From the NCBI GenBank assembly GCA_963540815.1, contig CAUTQY010000009.1, positions 1 through 64,000 on the forward strand: a stretch of 64,000 nucleotides of DNA, given 5' to 3'. A program made the translations under genes and the position numbers. Below the pieces are notes generated by a model. It was not told where the DNA came from, did no database searches, and was given only the letters and a program-made list of their open reading frames with translations. Of this stretch, positions 8,400 to 18,121 are shown in pieces. The stretch is from Scybalousia_A sp963540815 (GTDB lineage Bacteria; Bacteroidota; Bacteroidia; Bacteroidales; P3). Numbering within the stretch: the stretch's first letter is position 1; every line of letters starts with the position of its first letter.

Positions 8400-9983
8400 T
8401 CAGAAATTCGGCAACGAAAAAAATAGCGTCGGTAACAATAACAACCAACCCACAATAACCATAACGAATATAAACTTCCAAGCAAATTTGAGCCATTTTA
8501 TATAAGGCACACGAGCCACACCCAATACGGCGATCAAAACCCCGGATGTCGGTGTTATCAAGTTGGTAAGCCCGTCTCCTATATGAAAAGCCGTAACCGT
8601 GCTTTGAAGACTTACTCCCACAAGATTGGAAATTTCGCTAAACATTGGCATAAGCATAGCGGCCTTTGCCGTCCCGGAGGTTATGATAGCGTTCAGTAAA
8701 GTTTGAAATCCGTACATTATACTCAAGGCTCCCGCTTTGCCCGAGTCACCTATTGCGTTGCTAACCCCGTAAAGTAAGGTGTCTATTATTTTACCTTCCT
8801 CCAAAATAACAATTGTTCCGCTAGCCAAACCTACTACCATAGCAGCGGAAAGAATATCTTTGGCGCCTGTTATGAAGGATTGCGATATGTCGGAAGCATC
8901 TTTACCCATAGCAAAACCACAAGCGATAGCCATAGTGAAAAACAAAGCGGCAATTTCCGTAAAGCTCCAGTCATATCCAACAACTCCCAAAACCAAATAT
9001 GCAATGGTAAACGACAGTAGAACCAAAGAAAAAGCTTGCACACTTTTTTTACAAGCAAAATAACCTAACAACGTATATAATAAGGTAAAGAACAACAATA
9101 GAAAGTTTTGAGTATTAACTCCTTTTACAAAACATGAAATTATGAACCCTATTTGTACCAAAAGAACAATTATAAAAGTTAGCCAAGTGGGTTTTAGAGT
9201 TTTAGTTTGATTATCTTTGTCTAATTGTTGCCGATTTTTTCGCCAATACTCATCGTTTTGATAAGTTAGTGATTTTTGGGGATGTTTTTTTATCCTGTTT
9301 GCATACCAAAGGACGAAAGTTATACCTATTACAGTCATTACAAACCAAATAAAGAGTCTGTACTCTATACCCGAAAACATTTTTATTCCGGCAATATCTT
9401 GTGCAATGCCAAGCGTGAAAGGATTTAACAAACATCCTGCAAAACCCAATCCTGCCGACAGAAAACACATGCAAATTCCTGTTATACTATCGTAACCCAT
9501 ACTTATTGCCAAAGGAACAAATATTACAACAAAGGCTATGGTCTCTTCACTCATACCAAACACAGCGCCGAATAAGGAAAACATTAGCATTATAAGAACT
9601 ATAATCAAATTGTTTACACCTATTTTTTTTAGGATTTTGTATTCTTCCAAGAATGAAGATTTTTCTAAGAAAGTTTGCACTCCCGTATTTATGGCATTTG
9701 TTTCGTTTAGAATCCAAAAAGCACCACCCAATATTAAAATAAAGGATATTATGGCAGGAGTTCTTTGAAAACCCTTGAAAAAGGCAGACATTATTTGCCA
9801 GACTTGAGGTGAAGCTTGTTCATAATGAAAGGTATTAGGTATTATTTGACTAACTATTTTACCCGAAGAGGTTGTTTGTTCCATTCTCTCAAACTCTCCT
9901 GCAGGAACAATCAAAGTGCATATTGAAGCAACTATAATCAAAAAAAATATAATTACATAGGTATGTGGTATTTTCTTAAACAT
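8400..9983 (-). CDS. YfcC-family (DcuC/AitC superfamily) membrane carrier
   Basis: 527 residues with about twelve hydrophobic spans; the N-terminal MFKKIPHTYVIIFFLIIVA and a loop with VPAGEFER are typical of YfcC proteins, as are LFGAVFGMSEET, NPFTLGIAQDIAG and, near the C-terminus, GDGLTNLITPTSGV. These carriers sit in the inner membrane and are thought to move carboxylates, amino acids or peptides; the substrate cannot be read from the sequence. The -33/-7 region lies in the 186-base gap shared with the divergent DUF2461 gene. It heads a minus-strand unit that includes the frameshifted small exported protein. Confidence 0.85.
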   Translation of the reverse strand: MFKKIPHTYVIIFFLIIVASICTLIVPAGEFERMEQTTSSGKIVSQIIPNTFHYEQASPQVWQIMSAFFKGFQRTPAIISFILILGGAFWILNETNAINTGVQTFLEKSSFLEEYKILKKIGVNNLIIVLIMLMFSLFGAVFGMSEETIAFVVIFVPLAISMGYDSITGICMCFLSAGLGFAGCLLNPFTLGIAQDIAGIKMFSGIEYRLFIWFVMTVIGITFVLWYANRIKKHPQKSLTYQNDEYWRKNRQQLDKDNQTKTLKPTWLTFIIVLLVQIGFIISCFVKGVNTQNFLLLFFTLLYTLLGYFACKKSVQAFSLVLLSFTIAYLVLGVVGYDWSFTEIAALFFTMAIACGFAMGKDASDISQSFITGAKDILSAAMVVGLASGTIVILEEGKIIDTLLYGVSNAIGDSGKAGALSIMYGFQTLLNAIITSGTAKAAMLMPMFSEISNLVGVSLQSTVTAFHIGDGLTNLITPTSGVLIAVLGVARVPYIKWLKFAWKFIFVMVIVGWLLLLPTLFFSLPNF

Positions 9984-10136
9984 AAAGGTATTTTATTTTT
10001 TGCAAAGATATAAAAAATATACTAATACAAACACGGTATAAAGGACATGATACCAAAAACAGATTTATTGATTTTTACCGATAAAACAGGTTGTTTTTAT
10101 GTTATTTTTTACAATTTTTTGCATCAAAAAAAATAT

Positions 10137-10144
10137 TAATTTTG
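10137..10144 (+). promoter_or_regulatory. Bacteroidota -7 box (TAATTTTG) for the DUF2461 gene
   Basis: TAATTTTG lies 26 bases before the ATG at 10170; TTTG at 10118-10121 could be the -33 element, but the 15-base spacer is short. Confidence 0.6.
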
Positions 10145-10169
10145 CAACAGAGAAAAAGACAAAGCAAAG

Positions 10170-10838
10170 ATGAAAGAAATTTTGGATTTTTTGACAAATG
10201 TAAGGTATAACAACAATAGAGTTTGGTTTAAAGAACACAAAGCAGAGTACGAACAAGCACAGAAAAAATTCAACACTTTGGCAGAGTTATTCCTAACAAA
10301 TATATCTTCTTTTGACGGTAGCGTAAAACATCTGGCATTAAAAGACTGCACTTATAGATTTTATAGAGACATACGTTTTTCCAAAGATAAGAGTCCGTAT
10401 AAGACTCATTTCGGAGTTTATGTTTGCCCCGGTGGTAAAAAATCGTGGGATGCGGGTTATTATTTTCACATTGAACCGAAATGGGAAGACAACACGGGAG
10501 GCTCTGCCTTATATTGCGGAAGTTTTATGCCCGATAAAGACAGACTGCAACTGATAAGAGAGGATATTTATAACAACGGCAAAGCCTATCGTAAGGTAAT
10601 AAAGAATGCCAAGTATTTTTCACTAAATACGGACTCTTTAAAAAAGAATCCCAAAGGTTTTCCGGAAAGTGAATTTGACGACTTAATAAGAATGAAGTCT
10701 TTTCTTTTGATAAAAGGTATTTCCAAAGAGCAACTTTTTGCAGAGGATATAAATGAAAAATTAAAAAATGAGTGCAGGGTGTGTTACCCATTTGTGAAAA
10801 TGTTAAACGAAGCAACGTCTTTTGTGGGTAATTATTAA
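10170..10838 (+). CDS. DUF2461 family protein
   Basis: 222 residues that match the DUF2461 (TIGR02453) family from end to end: LDFLTNVRYNNNRVWFKEHK at the start, YRFYRDIRFSKDKSPYKTHFG in the first third, and GYYFHIEP with SALYCGSFMPD in the middle. The family is cytoplasmic and widespread in bacteria, with no established biochemical role. The gene lies 12 bases upstream of the dihydrouridine synthase gene and is probably co-transcribed with it. Confidence 0.92.
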   Translation: MKEILDFLTNVRYNNNRVWFKEHKAEYEQAQKKFNTLAELFLTNISSFDGSVKHLALKDCTYRFYRDIRFSKDKSPYKTHFGVYVCPGGKKSWDAGYYFHIEPKWEDNTGGSALYCGSFMPDKDRLQLIREDIYNNGKAYRKVIKNAKYFSLNTDSLKKNPKGFPESEFDDLIRMKSFLLIKGISKEQLFAEDINEKLKNECRVCYPFVKMLNEATSFVGNY

Positions 10839-10850
10839 AAAATTCGTTAA

Positions 10851-11864
10851 ATGGGAATTAATGCGATAATACCAACTCTTAAAACACAAAACACTGTAAT
10901 TTTTCTTACTTCGTTATTTTGTACGGAGGATAAGTTAATTATGGCTCCCATGCAAAATCTTACAAGTCTCTTCTATAGAAAAACTTTTGAAAAATTTTTT
11001 CCGAAAACCATAGATTATGCCATTACCCCATTTATCTCAACATCCTCCGATTCTATAAAATACGATAGTAATATATTCAAAGATATTCTGCCGAAGGAGA
11101 ACCAAAACTCTATTCCCATTGTACCGCAAATAATAGGTAACAATGCCGAATATATCCTGACTGCTTGCAAAATAATAGAGAGTTTCGGTTACAGAGAGGT
11201 AAATCTTAATATGGGCTGTCCCAAAAAAGATATAGTATCTCACAAAAGAGGTGCCGGTATGCTTACACAGGCAAAAAACGTACAAGAAGTTATTGAAAAT
11301 ATATTAAAAAATACTTCCCTGCAAGTCTCTGTAAAAGTTAGATTGGGTGTAAAGGAAAATACGGACTTTGAAAAACTTATACCCATGTTAAACAGTCTGC
11401 CCTTGAAAAATATTTGCATTCACCCGAGACGTGCGATGGATTTCTATGAAGGGAAAATTGATACGAAGAAATTTGCCGATTGTTGCAAAAAAATAAAACA
11501 CGAAATTATTTATAGCGGAGATATTTTTTGTGTTGAAGATTTTGCAAGATTAAAAAAACGCTTCCCCTTTATAACCCACTGGATGTTGGGCAGGGGAATT
11601 TTGCAAAATCCTTTTTTGCCCTCTCAAATACGAGGAATAAACTATGAGCAAAAAATAATACTTACCGATTTTGTAAAAGAGATAGAAAGCGAATTTGTAA
11701 AAACACTTTCATCTCCAAATGAAAAACTCATACTTGGAAAGATGAAAGAATTTTCCAAGTATCTTTGCAAGGGGTTTCACATAGAAGCCACTCCTTTCTT
11801 ACACAGTTCTTCTCTGCAAGAAATAAATAAGGAAATAGAAAAATTATCCGAAGTTGAAATATAA
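10851..11864 (+). CDS. tRNA-dihydrouridine synthase
   Basis: FMN-dependent reduction of uridine to dihydrouridine in tRNA. The TIM-barrel motifs are present: APMQNLTS at the start of the fold, NLNMGCPKKDIVS with the catalytic Cys, VSVKVRLG with the substrate Lys, ICIHPRRAMDFYEG (where most members have HxRT) and YSGDIF for the flavin phosphate. The ATG at 10851 gives 337 residues but puts 30 poorly conserved, hydrophobic residues before the fold; ATG 10941, preceded by GGAGG, gives MAPMQNLT and a 307-residue protein closer to family length. I leave the longer form because the strand before APM (DKLIM) seems to need it. The Dus subtype is not assigned. Confidence 0.88.
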   Translation: MGINAIIPTLKTQNTVIFLTSLFCTEDKLIMAPMQNLTSLFYRKTFEKFFPKTIDYAITPFISTSSDSIKYDSNIFKDILPKENQNSIPIVPQIIGNNAEYILTACKIIESFGYREVNLNMGCPKKDIVSHKRGAGMLTQAKNVQEVIENILKNTSLQVSVKVRLGVKENTDFEKLIPMLNSLPLKNICIHPRRAMDFYEGKIDTKKFADCCKKIKHEIIYSGDIFCVEDFARLKKRFPFITHWMLGRGILQNPFLPSQIRGINYEQKIILTDFVKEIESEFVKTLSSPNEKLILGKMKEFSKYLCKGFHIEATPFLHSSSLQEINKEIEKLSEVEI

Positions 11865-11927
11865 ATACTTGATTGATTGGGTATTTGTAACGCAACCTTT
11901 GTTATACGGAGATAAATTTTAGGTAGT

Positions 11928-11961
11928 TTTGTAAGTATAAGGAGAAAAAATTGTAATTTTG
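11928..11961 (+). promoter_or_regulatory. Bacteroidota promoter of the C1 peptidase gene
   Basis: TTTG (11928-11931), 22-base spacer, TAATTTTG (11954-11961). Transcription would begin about 11967, so ATG 11976 would have almost no leader; this supports ATG 12003 as the start. Confidence 0.7.
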
Positions 11962-12002
11962 AACTTCGAATTATTATGCATAATAAATCAAAAATAAAAT
12001 AT

Positions 12003-13394
12003 ATGAAAAAGGTATTCGCAACGTTGTTTTTCTCATTGCTATCTATGGTTTTGGCAGCACAAAACGGTGAGGGAGGATTAACACAAAACGACATCAATCA
12101 AATCAAAGAACTTTACGAGAAAGCAGGTGCAAGTCATAAGGCATTAAGTAAAATAGTCGCAAACAATGACATAAAAAAACTTGCGGTAAATCCGAATATT
12201 AAAGCAAATTTGGATGTAAATTTTTCCCATGTTGTTACAAACAAAGGCATTACCGACCAAAAACAATCCGGTAGATGTTGGATGTTTTCGGGTTTTAATG
12301 TACTAAGAAACAAAATGATACAAGAATATAACTTGGGTGCTTTTGAGTTGTCGGAAAATTATCTGTTTTTCTACGATCAATTGGAAAAAAGCAATATGTT
12401 TCTCAGTCTTGTTTTGAAACACAAAAACGAGGATTTAAACAGCAAATACAATGATTGGTTGTTTAAAAATGTGTTGTCCGACGGGGGAACTTTTTGCGGA
12501 GTAATAGATTTGGTAAGCAAATACGGCGTAGTACCTTCTACCATACAACCAGAGACCTATAATTCCAACAATACCGCAAGAATAAATGAACTTATAATTC
12601 TTAAGTTAAGAGAAGACGCCCTTATTCTCAGACAAATGAAAGGCAAGGACAAAGATATTCAGGCAAAGAAAACGGAAATGTTGGCTGAAATCTATAAAAT
12701 GTTAGTTATGGCTTACGGAGAACCCGTTAAGGAGTTTACCTATACCATGAGAGACGCTTCAAACAAAATAATTTCTACCGAAAAATATACTCCGAAATCA
12801 TTTTATGACAAATACATAGGTATAGACCTAAAAAATACTTATGTTATGCTAATGAACGACCCTTCGCGTCCTTTCTATAAGTTGTATGAGGTAGAAAATG
12901 ACAGGCACACTATGGACGGAGGCAACTGGAAATATATTAATCTGCCTGCCGAGGACATTAAGAAAATGGCAATAGCCTCAATTAAGGACTCTACTCTTAT
13001 GTATTTTTCCTGCGATGTAGGCAAATACTATGACGGAGCAAGCGGTAGTTTGGATTTGAATAATTTTGACTATGGCAGTATTTTCGGGGTTAGTTTCGGA
13101 ATGGATAAAAAACAAAGAATACAGACCTTTGCTTCCGGCTCTACGCATGCTATGACGTTGAAAGGTGTGGATTTGGACGAAAACAACAAATCCGTAAAAT
13201 GGTTGATAGAAAACTCTTGGGGACCTAATGCCGGATACGAAGGCAATCTGATTATGACGGACGAATGGTTTGACGAGTATATGTTTCGTTTGGTTGTTGA
13301 CAAAAAGTATGCTCCCGAGAATGTTTTAAAGATTCTTGACTCCAAAGCAGAGATGCTTCCGCCTTGGGACCCTTTGTTTTTGGATGTAGACTAA
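12003..13394 (+). CDS. Exported C1B-family cysteine peptidase (bleomycin hydrolase/PepC-like)
   Basis: A papain-fold aminopeptidase of the bleomycin-hydrolase group. The active-site block DQKQSGRCWMF (Gln and catalytic Cys, about residue 92), STHAMTLKGV (His) and IENSWGPNAG (Asn) are all intact. The start at 12003 gives 463 residues and a good signal peptide (MKKVFATLFFSLLSMVLAAQ), so the enzyme acts in the periplasm or outside, unlike cytoplasmic PepC; an in-frame ATG at 11976 lies too close to the promoter. Exported members are common in Bacteroidota that live on peptides. The next gene, 18 bases on, may share the transcript. Confidence 0.92.
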   Translation: MKKVFATLFFSLLSMVLAAQNGEGGLTQNDINQIKELYEKAGASHKALSKIVANNDIKKLAVNPNIKANLDVNFSHVVTNKGITDQKQSGRCWMFSGFNVLRNKMIQEYNLGAFELSENYLFFYDQLEKSNMFLSLVLKHKNEDLNSKYNDWLFKNVLSDGGTFCGVIDLVSKYGVVPSTIQPETYNSNNTARINELIILKLREDALILRQMKGKDKDIQAKKTEMLAEIYKMLVMAYGEPVKEFTYTMRDASNKIISTEKYTPKSFYDKYIGIDLKNTYVMLMNDPSRPFYKLYEVENDRHTMDGGNWKYINLPAEDIKKMAIASIKDSTLMYFSCDVGKYYDGASGSLDLNNFDYGSIFGVSFGMDKKQRIQTFASGSTHAMTLKGVDLDENNKSVKWLIENSWGPNAGYEGNLIMTDEWFDEYMFRLVVDKKYAPENVLKILDSKAEMLPPWDPLFLDVD

Positions 13395-13412
13395 TCAATT
13401 CTTTATATTAAA

Positions 13413-14114
13413 ATGTGTTTATTTAATAAAATCTTATCTTTTGTCGTTATCTGTTTGTGGCTCTGTTTTTCAAGTAGTGCTCAGACAGATGACGCTAATT
13501 ATATGGGGCACAATATCGTAAGCGAAGGGCTGGGAGATACGGAAGAAGAGACCGACCAAGAGGATACGGAAAGTATTGTTGTGGAGGTGGAAAGTATTGA
13601 AAATCAGAATTCGGTAGATGAAATTGTTACTCAAAAGGAGGTTATAAAGCATATGATTGATGCCGATAGCAATCTTAGCTCATGGGGAATGTATTCAAAC
13701 AATGAAAATTTAATACCTTATATTCCCGACATCCAACAGGATATTTATTTAACCAAAAGGTATGATGTAATACCCGTAAATGAGGAATATACATATATAA
13801 AGGGATATATTTTCAATAAAAATCAGGCTTGGGATTATATTTATGAACGAATATATAACAAAGAAGGTAGTTTGATATTCTTTGCTCGTTACTACAATAC
13901 GTATAATTCGGGTTGCAGTGAAGTTGCTTTTGAAGAATCGGAATATTTTTTTGATAATGAAGGCGAACTAATAAAGAAAACCTATAACATATATGACAAT
14001 CGGAATAATTTGTTGGATATGGGTAACTGTTATATGGATAGAGAATCTTATGACAAATACTTTTCACTGAAAGATTTTTTAAGCGTAGTTCCCTTACCCA
14101 TAGACCAACAATAA
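13413..14114 (+). CDS. Uncharacterised exported acidic protein
   Basis: 233 residues with a signal peptide (about 1-23, ending SSSAQ), a strongly acidic low-complexity segment (about 40-65, rich in E, D, V and S), then a mixed domain with many Tyr and Asn (TYIKGYIFNKNQAWDYI). No family recognised. The stop overlaps the coaX start by one base (TAATG), so it is translationally coupled to coaX; this says nothing about function, as coaX is a cytoplasmic enzyme. Confidence 0.75.
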   Translation: MCLFNKILSFVVICLWLCFSSSAQTDDANYMGHNIVSEGLGDTEEETDQEDTESIVVEVESIENQNSVDEIVTQKEVIKHMIDADSNLSSWGMYSNNENLIPYIPDIQQDIYLTKRYDVIPVNEEYTYIKGYIFNKNQAWDYIYERIYNKEGSLIFFARYYNTYNSGCSEVAFEESEYFFDNEGELIKKTYNIYDNRNNLLDMGNCYMDRESYDKYFSLKDFLSVVPLPIDQQ

Positions 14115-14851
14115 TGACACTTGTCGTAGACATAGGTAATAGTAGAAGCAAATTTGCAGTATTTGAAAAAGACAATATTGTTTACACGGGTACTGTCTGC
14201 AAGGTGGAAGATTTAAAAGGAAAAGTACCTTATAAACAAAGCATAAAAAGTATTATTTTTTCTTCCGTAAAGAGTAAAGAGCAAAACGATAAAATCATAA
14301 AATTTCTGCGAACGGAATACAAAAATGCTTATATCTTGGAGTTTGAACATAATTTGGATTTACCTTTCATTAACAACTATAAAGACAAACAAAGTATAGG
14401 CTTGGACAGATTGGCCGGAATGAGCGGAGTGATTACTCTTTTCGGAAATAACATTTTGCTTATTGACGCCGGGACTTGTATAACTTTTGACTATTTGGAC
14501 GGTAAAAATACATACCAAGGAGGCAGTATAAGTTTGGGGTTTCAAACAAAATATAAGGCTTTATATAATTTTACGGCAAATTTGCCGTTAGTAGAAAATG
14601 TAAAAACAGTAGAACTTTGTGCAAAAACAACACGGGATTGTATCCAATCGGGTGTTGTTAACGGTACAGTGTTTGAAATGGAAAAAACAATAGGAGCCTA
14701 TAAACAAAAGGCAAAGGATTTAAGAGTGGTTTTGACGGGAGGAGATGCCTGTTTTCTGCACAAAACTCTAAATACAACCACCATACTTTGCGAAAATGTG
14801 GTATTCTATGGGTTAAAAAAAATATTGGATTTAAATGCAAAAAAAAATTAG
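14114..14851 (+). CDS. coaX: Type III pantothenate kinase
   Basis: First step of coenzyme A synthesis: phosphorylation of pantothenate. The 245-residue protein has the ASKHA-fold motifs: VVDIGNSRSKFAVF (phosphate loop), QSIGLDRLAGM, and LLIDAGTCITFDY, followed by GGSISLGFQTKYKAL. The enzyme needs a monovalent cation and is not inhibited by CoA, as known for the family. The start overlaps the preceding stop by one base and the end overlaps the next gene by 17 bases. The order coaX, outer-membrane protein, TPR protein, lptC is found in many Bacteroidales, as I recall. Confidence 0.95.
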   Translation: MTLVVDIGNSRSKFAVFEKDNIVYTGTVCKVEDLKGKVPYKQSIKSIIFSSVKSKEQNDKIIKFLRTEYKNAYILEFEHNLDLPFINNYKDKQSIGLDRLAGMSGVITLFGNNILLIDAGTCITFDYLDGKNTYQGGSISLGFQTKYKALYNFTANLPLVENVKTVELCAKTTRDCIQSGVVNGTVFEMEKTIGAYKQKAKDLRVVLTGGDACFLHKTLNTTTILCENVVFYGLKKILDLNAKKN

Positions 14852-16142
14852 TATATTATTTATAATGATTGTCGCTTTAATGTGTCTTTGTGATGTTAGG
14901 GCGCAATATTCCGTGAGTTCTCCTTATTCCAAATACGGAATAGGTTCGATAATTACTACTCCCAATCAATATATCTCTTCTATGGGAGGAGTATCTCAAG
15001 CATTCAGACGTAACAATTTGGTCAACACTCTTAATCCTGCCTCTTATTCGGCTATAGACACTCAGTCCTTTGTTTTCGATTTGGGACTAACAATGACATG
15101 GAAAACGATTAGCACCTCTTTGTCGGATTCAAAAAGTTTTTTGGCTTCTCTAAGCAACCTTTCCATTGCATTTCCTTTGACAAGAGGTCTTAAAATGGCA
15201 ATATCTCTATCTCCCATTTCCGATATAAGTTATAGCGTTACGGATACCATTCATAGCCAAACAAACACAGCGGACGGCAATTATATTCCCACACATGCCA
15301 AAGGTTTTGACGGAAGCGGGGGGTTGGATAAAGTGACTTTGGGTTTGGCATATCAACCTTCGATAAATAATTTCCTTTCCAATTTCGCCGTAGGAGTCAA
15401 TCTGTCATATGTTTTTGGCAATATTTATCGTAGCAATATACTAAGTTTCGGGGGAGCGGAGGGATACCTCAATAGTAGAGCGGAAAAAAATTATAACATA
15501 TCCGCTTTTGAAGTTGATTTGGGAATACAATGTTTTCAACCTTTGAAAAACGGGGATATTTTGGGAATAGGTTTTAGTGCAAGATTACCAAAAAAATATT
15601 CGTTTGATGAAGAATATTTTCGTTACACCTACATAAATGAAGACAATGCCGCAACTTTGCAAGATACGGTGGAATACAAAAACATAAGCGGTAAAATAAC
15701 TATGCCGTATAAATTATCGGGAGGTTTGTCGTACGAAAAGCCAAATAAATTTTTCCTTGGAGCAGACGTTGTTTATACCAAATGGAGTAAGTTTTCTTTT
15801 GCGGAAGATGCTCAAGTCGGAATGAAGGATAACCTAGTTTTTGCCTTGGGCGGAGAATTCATACCCAATATATACGGTTCTTATTTGGAGAAGTTTGCTT
15901 ATAGAGCAGGTATAAATTACGACAACGGATACATATGCCTTAACAATGAAAGAATAACCAAATTAGGACTTAACTTAGGTGTTTCTCTTCCTATCAAAAA
16001 GCTTGGTACGAATGTGAATATTTCTTTTGAGTACGGCAAATTGGGAACGACAAATCACAGTTTGATACGAGAAAATTATTATAGTATAGGTCTATCAATA
16101 ACATCCAAGGACCGTTGGTTCGTAAAACGTAAATACAGATAA
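14835..16142 (+). CDS. Outer-membrane beta-barrel protein of the coaX-lptC cluster
   Basis: 435 residues: signal peptide (about 1-23, ending CDVRAQ) followed by YSVSSPYSKYGIGSI and NTLNPASYSAIDTQSF, an opening shared by Bacteroidota outer-membrane barrels related to the FadL/PorV-like group, then alternating strand segments to the end. The opening motif is a reliable mark of the family, but the transported substrate is unknown. It overlaps coaX by 17 bases and is 29 bases from a TPR gene and close to lptC, so a role in envelope building is likely; this is inference. Confidence 0.8.
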   Translation: MQKKISILFIMIVALMCLCDVRAQYSVSSPYSKYGIGSIITTPNQYISSMGGVSQAFRRNNLVNTLNPASYSAIDTQSFVFDLGLTMTWKTISTSLSDSKSFLASLSNLSIAFPLTRGLKMAISLSPISDISYSVTDTIHSQTNTADGNYIPTHAKGFDGSGGLDKVTLGLAYQPSINNFLSNFAVGVNLSYVFGNIYRSNILSFGGAEGYLNSRAEKNYNISAFEVDLGIQCFQPLKNGDILGIGFSARLPKKYSFDEEYFRYTYINEDNAATLQDTVEYKNISGKITMPYKLSGGLSYEKPNKFFLGADVVYTKWSKFSFAEDAQVGMKDNLVFALGGEFIPNIYGSYLEKFAYRAGINYDNGYICLNNERITKLGLNLGVSLPIKKLGTNVNISFEYGKLGTTNHSLIRENYYSIGLSITSKDRWFVKRKYR

Positions 16143-16171
16143 AATAAACAATAAATAACTATAAGACAAAT

Positions 16172-17518
16172 ATGAAGAAATTAACTTTATTGATTGTGAC
16201 AATGGCATTGCTGTTTTCCGGTAATGTCTTTGCACAAAGGTTTGGCGCAACAGAGGAGGATAGTGTGGAATGTATTATGAACAACTCTCTTTACGTGGAA
16301 TACTACAAGGCAAAACAATGGAAAGACGCATACGAGCCGTGGAAAAAAGTGTTGGAGTTGTGTCCTAAGTATCACAACAACACGTATATAAGAGGTAATG
16401 TTATATTGGCCAACTTGTATGCAACGGCTGCCACAAACGAAGAAAAAGAAATGTATTTCCAAGACATGCTTTCTTCTTGCGACAAAAGAGGTGAAGCCTT
16501 TGGTGACAAAGCCAACAACATAGCAAGAAAGGCTCAACTATATTCTCAATACAAACCGCAAGAAACAACTACCATATACAATTTGTATAAAGAGGCTTCG
16601 GAGGTAGGAGGTGAGGATTTGGAACAACAATATTGCGTGCTTTACCTTCAGGCTACGGTTAATTATCTTAGGGATATAAAGGCAACTACCGAGCAAATGT
16701 CCATTTTATTTGACGTCTATGACTACGCTTCTGAAACAATGGAGTTGTCCCTAATACAAACTTCAAATGAGTTAGACTCAGTCACTCAACTGAATGATAC
16801 AAAGAACATGGAAAGACTTCAAAAAGAGTTGGATAACACTCGTGCAAACATAACTGCTTTGGAGACTACCATAGAACCTTTTGCCTCTTGTGAAAAGATA
16901 ATCCCTATTTATGAAAATCGTTTTAATGATAATCCTAACGACCTTGCTTTATTGAAAAAAATAACTATCAACCTCAGCCGCAAGGATTGTACGGGTAGCG
17001 AATTGTTCTTTAAGGCGACGGAAAATTTGCACAAAATAGAGCCCACTCCAAGAAGTGCTTACCTCATGGGACAAATGCTTTTGGGTAAGGAGGATTATAC
17101 AAATGCAGCAAAATACTTAGAGGAGGCAGAGAACACGGCATCGGATATTTCAACCAAATCAAAGGCAGCGTATCAATTGGCAATGGCTCTGTTCCATTCA
17201 AAAAGTTATGCCGCCGCTCGCACCGCAGCAAAAAGAGCTTCGGATTATGACAAATCCCTATTGGGAAAAACCACTCTTTTGATTGCTAATATGTATTTGG
17301 CTACTCCGGGACAAAATGCCGCTTTTGCCGCTTATGATGAGGCGGCTCGTGCCAAAGCGTTGGACCCATCGGTAACGGCAGATGCAAACAGAGTTATGAA
17401 TGCTGCACACGGACGTTTTCCTACCAAAGCAAATTTATTCTTCGAAGGAGGTAGTGCGGGAGGTAGCGTATCCGTAGGCGGATGGATAGGAGGAACTGCC
17501 ACCGTTAGAACCAAATAA
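16172..17518 (+). CDS. Exported TPR protein
   Basis: 448 residues with a signal peptide (MKKLTLLIVTMALLFSGNVFAQ) and several TPR-like helical pairs: YKAKQWKDAYEPWKKVLELCP near residue 45, and YLMGQMLLGKEDYTNAAKYL near residue 300, with alanine-rich helices after it. A coiled-coil-like segment lies around 195-225. The last 25 residues are glycine-rich (EGGSAGGSVSVGGWIGG). The stop overlaps the lptC start by one base. In this cluster it is likely a periplasmic partner of the barrel protein or of lipopolysaccharide export; that is inference from position. Confidence 0.82.
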   Translation: MKKLTLLIVTMALLFSGNVFAQRFGATEEDSVECIMNNSLYVEYYKAKQWKDAYEPWKKVLELCPKYHNNTYIRGNVILANLYATAATNEEKEMYFQDMLSSCDKRGEAFGDKANNIARKAQLYSQYKPQETTTIYNLYKEASEVGGEDLEQQYCVLYLQATVNYLRDIKATTEQMSILFDVYDYASETMELSLIQTSNELDSVTQLNDTKNMERLQKELDNTRANITALETTIEPFASCEKIIPIYENRFNDNPNDLALLKKITINLSRKDCTGSELFFKATENLHKIEPTPRSAYLMGQMLLGKEDYTNAAKYLEEAENTASDISTKSKAAYQLAMALFHSKSYAAARTAAKRASDYDKSLLGKTTLLIANMYLATPGQNAAFAAYDEAARAKALDPSVTADANRVMNAAHGRFPTKANLFFEGGSAGGSVSVGGWIGGTATVRTK

Positions 17519-18090
17519 TGACTTTTAGGACAAATATCAAAAAACGGACACAAACACTATACTTTTGTATTTTGTTTGTGTCTGTTTTTGTTTTTTATTC
17601 TTGTGAAGAGGATTGGTTCGGTAAGAAAAACAAGAATTTCAACAACAAACCCACACAAGTAATGTATGATATTTCTCTTTACAGAAGTGAGAGAGGACAA
17701 GTGCAAGCACATCTTACCTCTTCTTTGGTGGAGATTTACTCGGGAGATAGTGCAAGAACAGTTTTTCGCAAGGGTGTAAATGTCCTTTTCTTTAATGATA
17801 ATCTAACGGATAAAGCAAGATTGAAAGCAAATTATGCCGTAGATTATCAAGGTTCGGATGTTGTGCATTTGCAAGATTCCGTTAGAATAATAAACTATAA
17901 TAGCAATGATACCATATATTGCCACGATTTGTATTGGAACAAGGAGGCCAAAATAGTATATTCTCACAACCCTATAAGACGTTACACCACTAACGGACAA
18001 GACTACGGAGACGGACTAATAGCCAACGAACTTTTTGATAGCGTAACCATTATCAACCCTCACGGAAAACAGACAGTCGAGGACAAGTAA
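17518..18090 (+). CDS. lptC: LPS export protein LptC-like lipoprotein
   Basis: 190 residues with an N-terminal hydrophobic span ending in FYSCEEDW (a lipobox-like Cys near residue 29) and then the beta-jellyroll pattern of the LptC/YrbK family as found in Bacteroidota: TQVMYDISLYRSERGQVQAH, YYS-type repeats, and ANYAVDYQGSDVVHLQDSV. In E. coli LptC links the LptBFG transporter to LptA in the periplasm. The start overlaps the TPR gene by one base. The lipoprotein form is normal for this phylum, whereas E. coli LptC has an uncleaved anchor. Confidence 0.85.
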   Translation: MTFRTNIKKRTQTLYFCILFVSVFVFYSCEEDWFGKKNKNFNNKPTQVMYDISLYRSERGQVQAHLTSSLVEIYSGDSARTVFRKGVNVLFFNDNLTDKARLKANYAVDYQGSDVVHLQDSVRIINYNSNDTIYCHDLYWNKEAKIVYSHNPIRRYTTNGQDYGDGLIANELFDSVTIINPHGKQTVEDK

Positions 18091-18121
18091 TAAAAGAAAA
18101 CATTTTTTATAAAAAATATTA

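Noticed and set aside
10851..10940. The dihydrouridine synthase start at 10941
   Set aside because: MAPMQNLT with GGAGG upstream is possible, but the short start removes the strand before APM; kept as an alternative in the gene entry.
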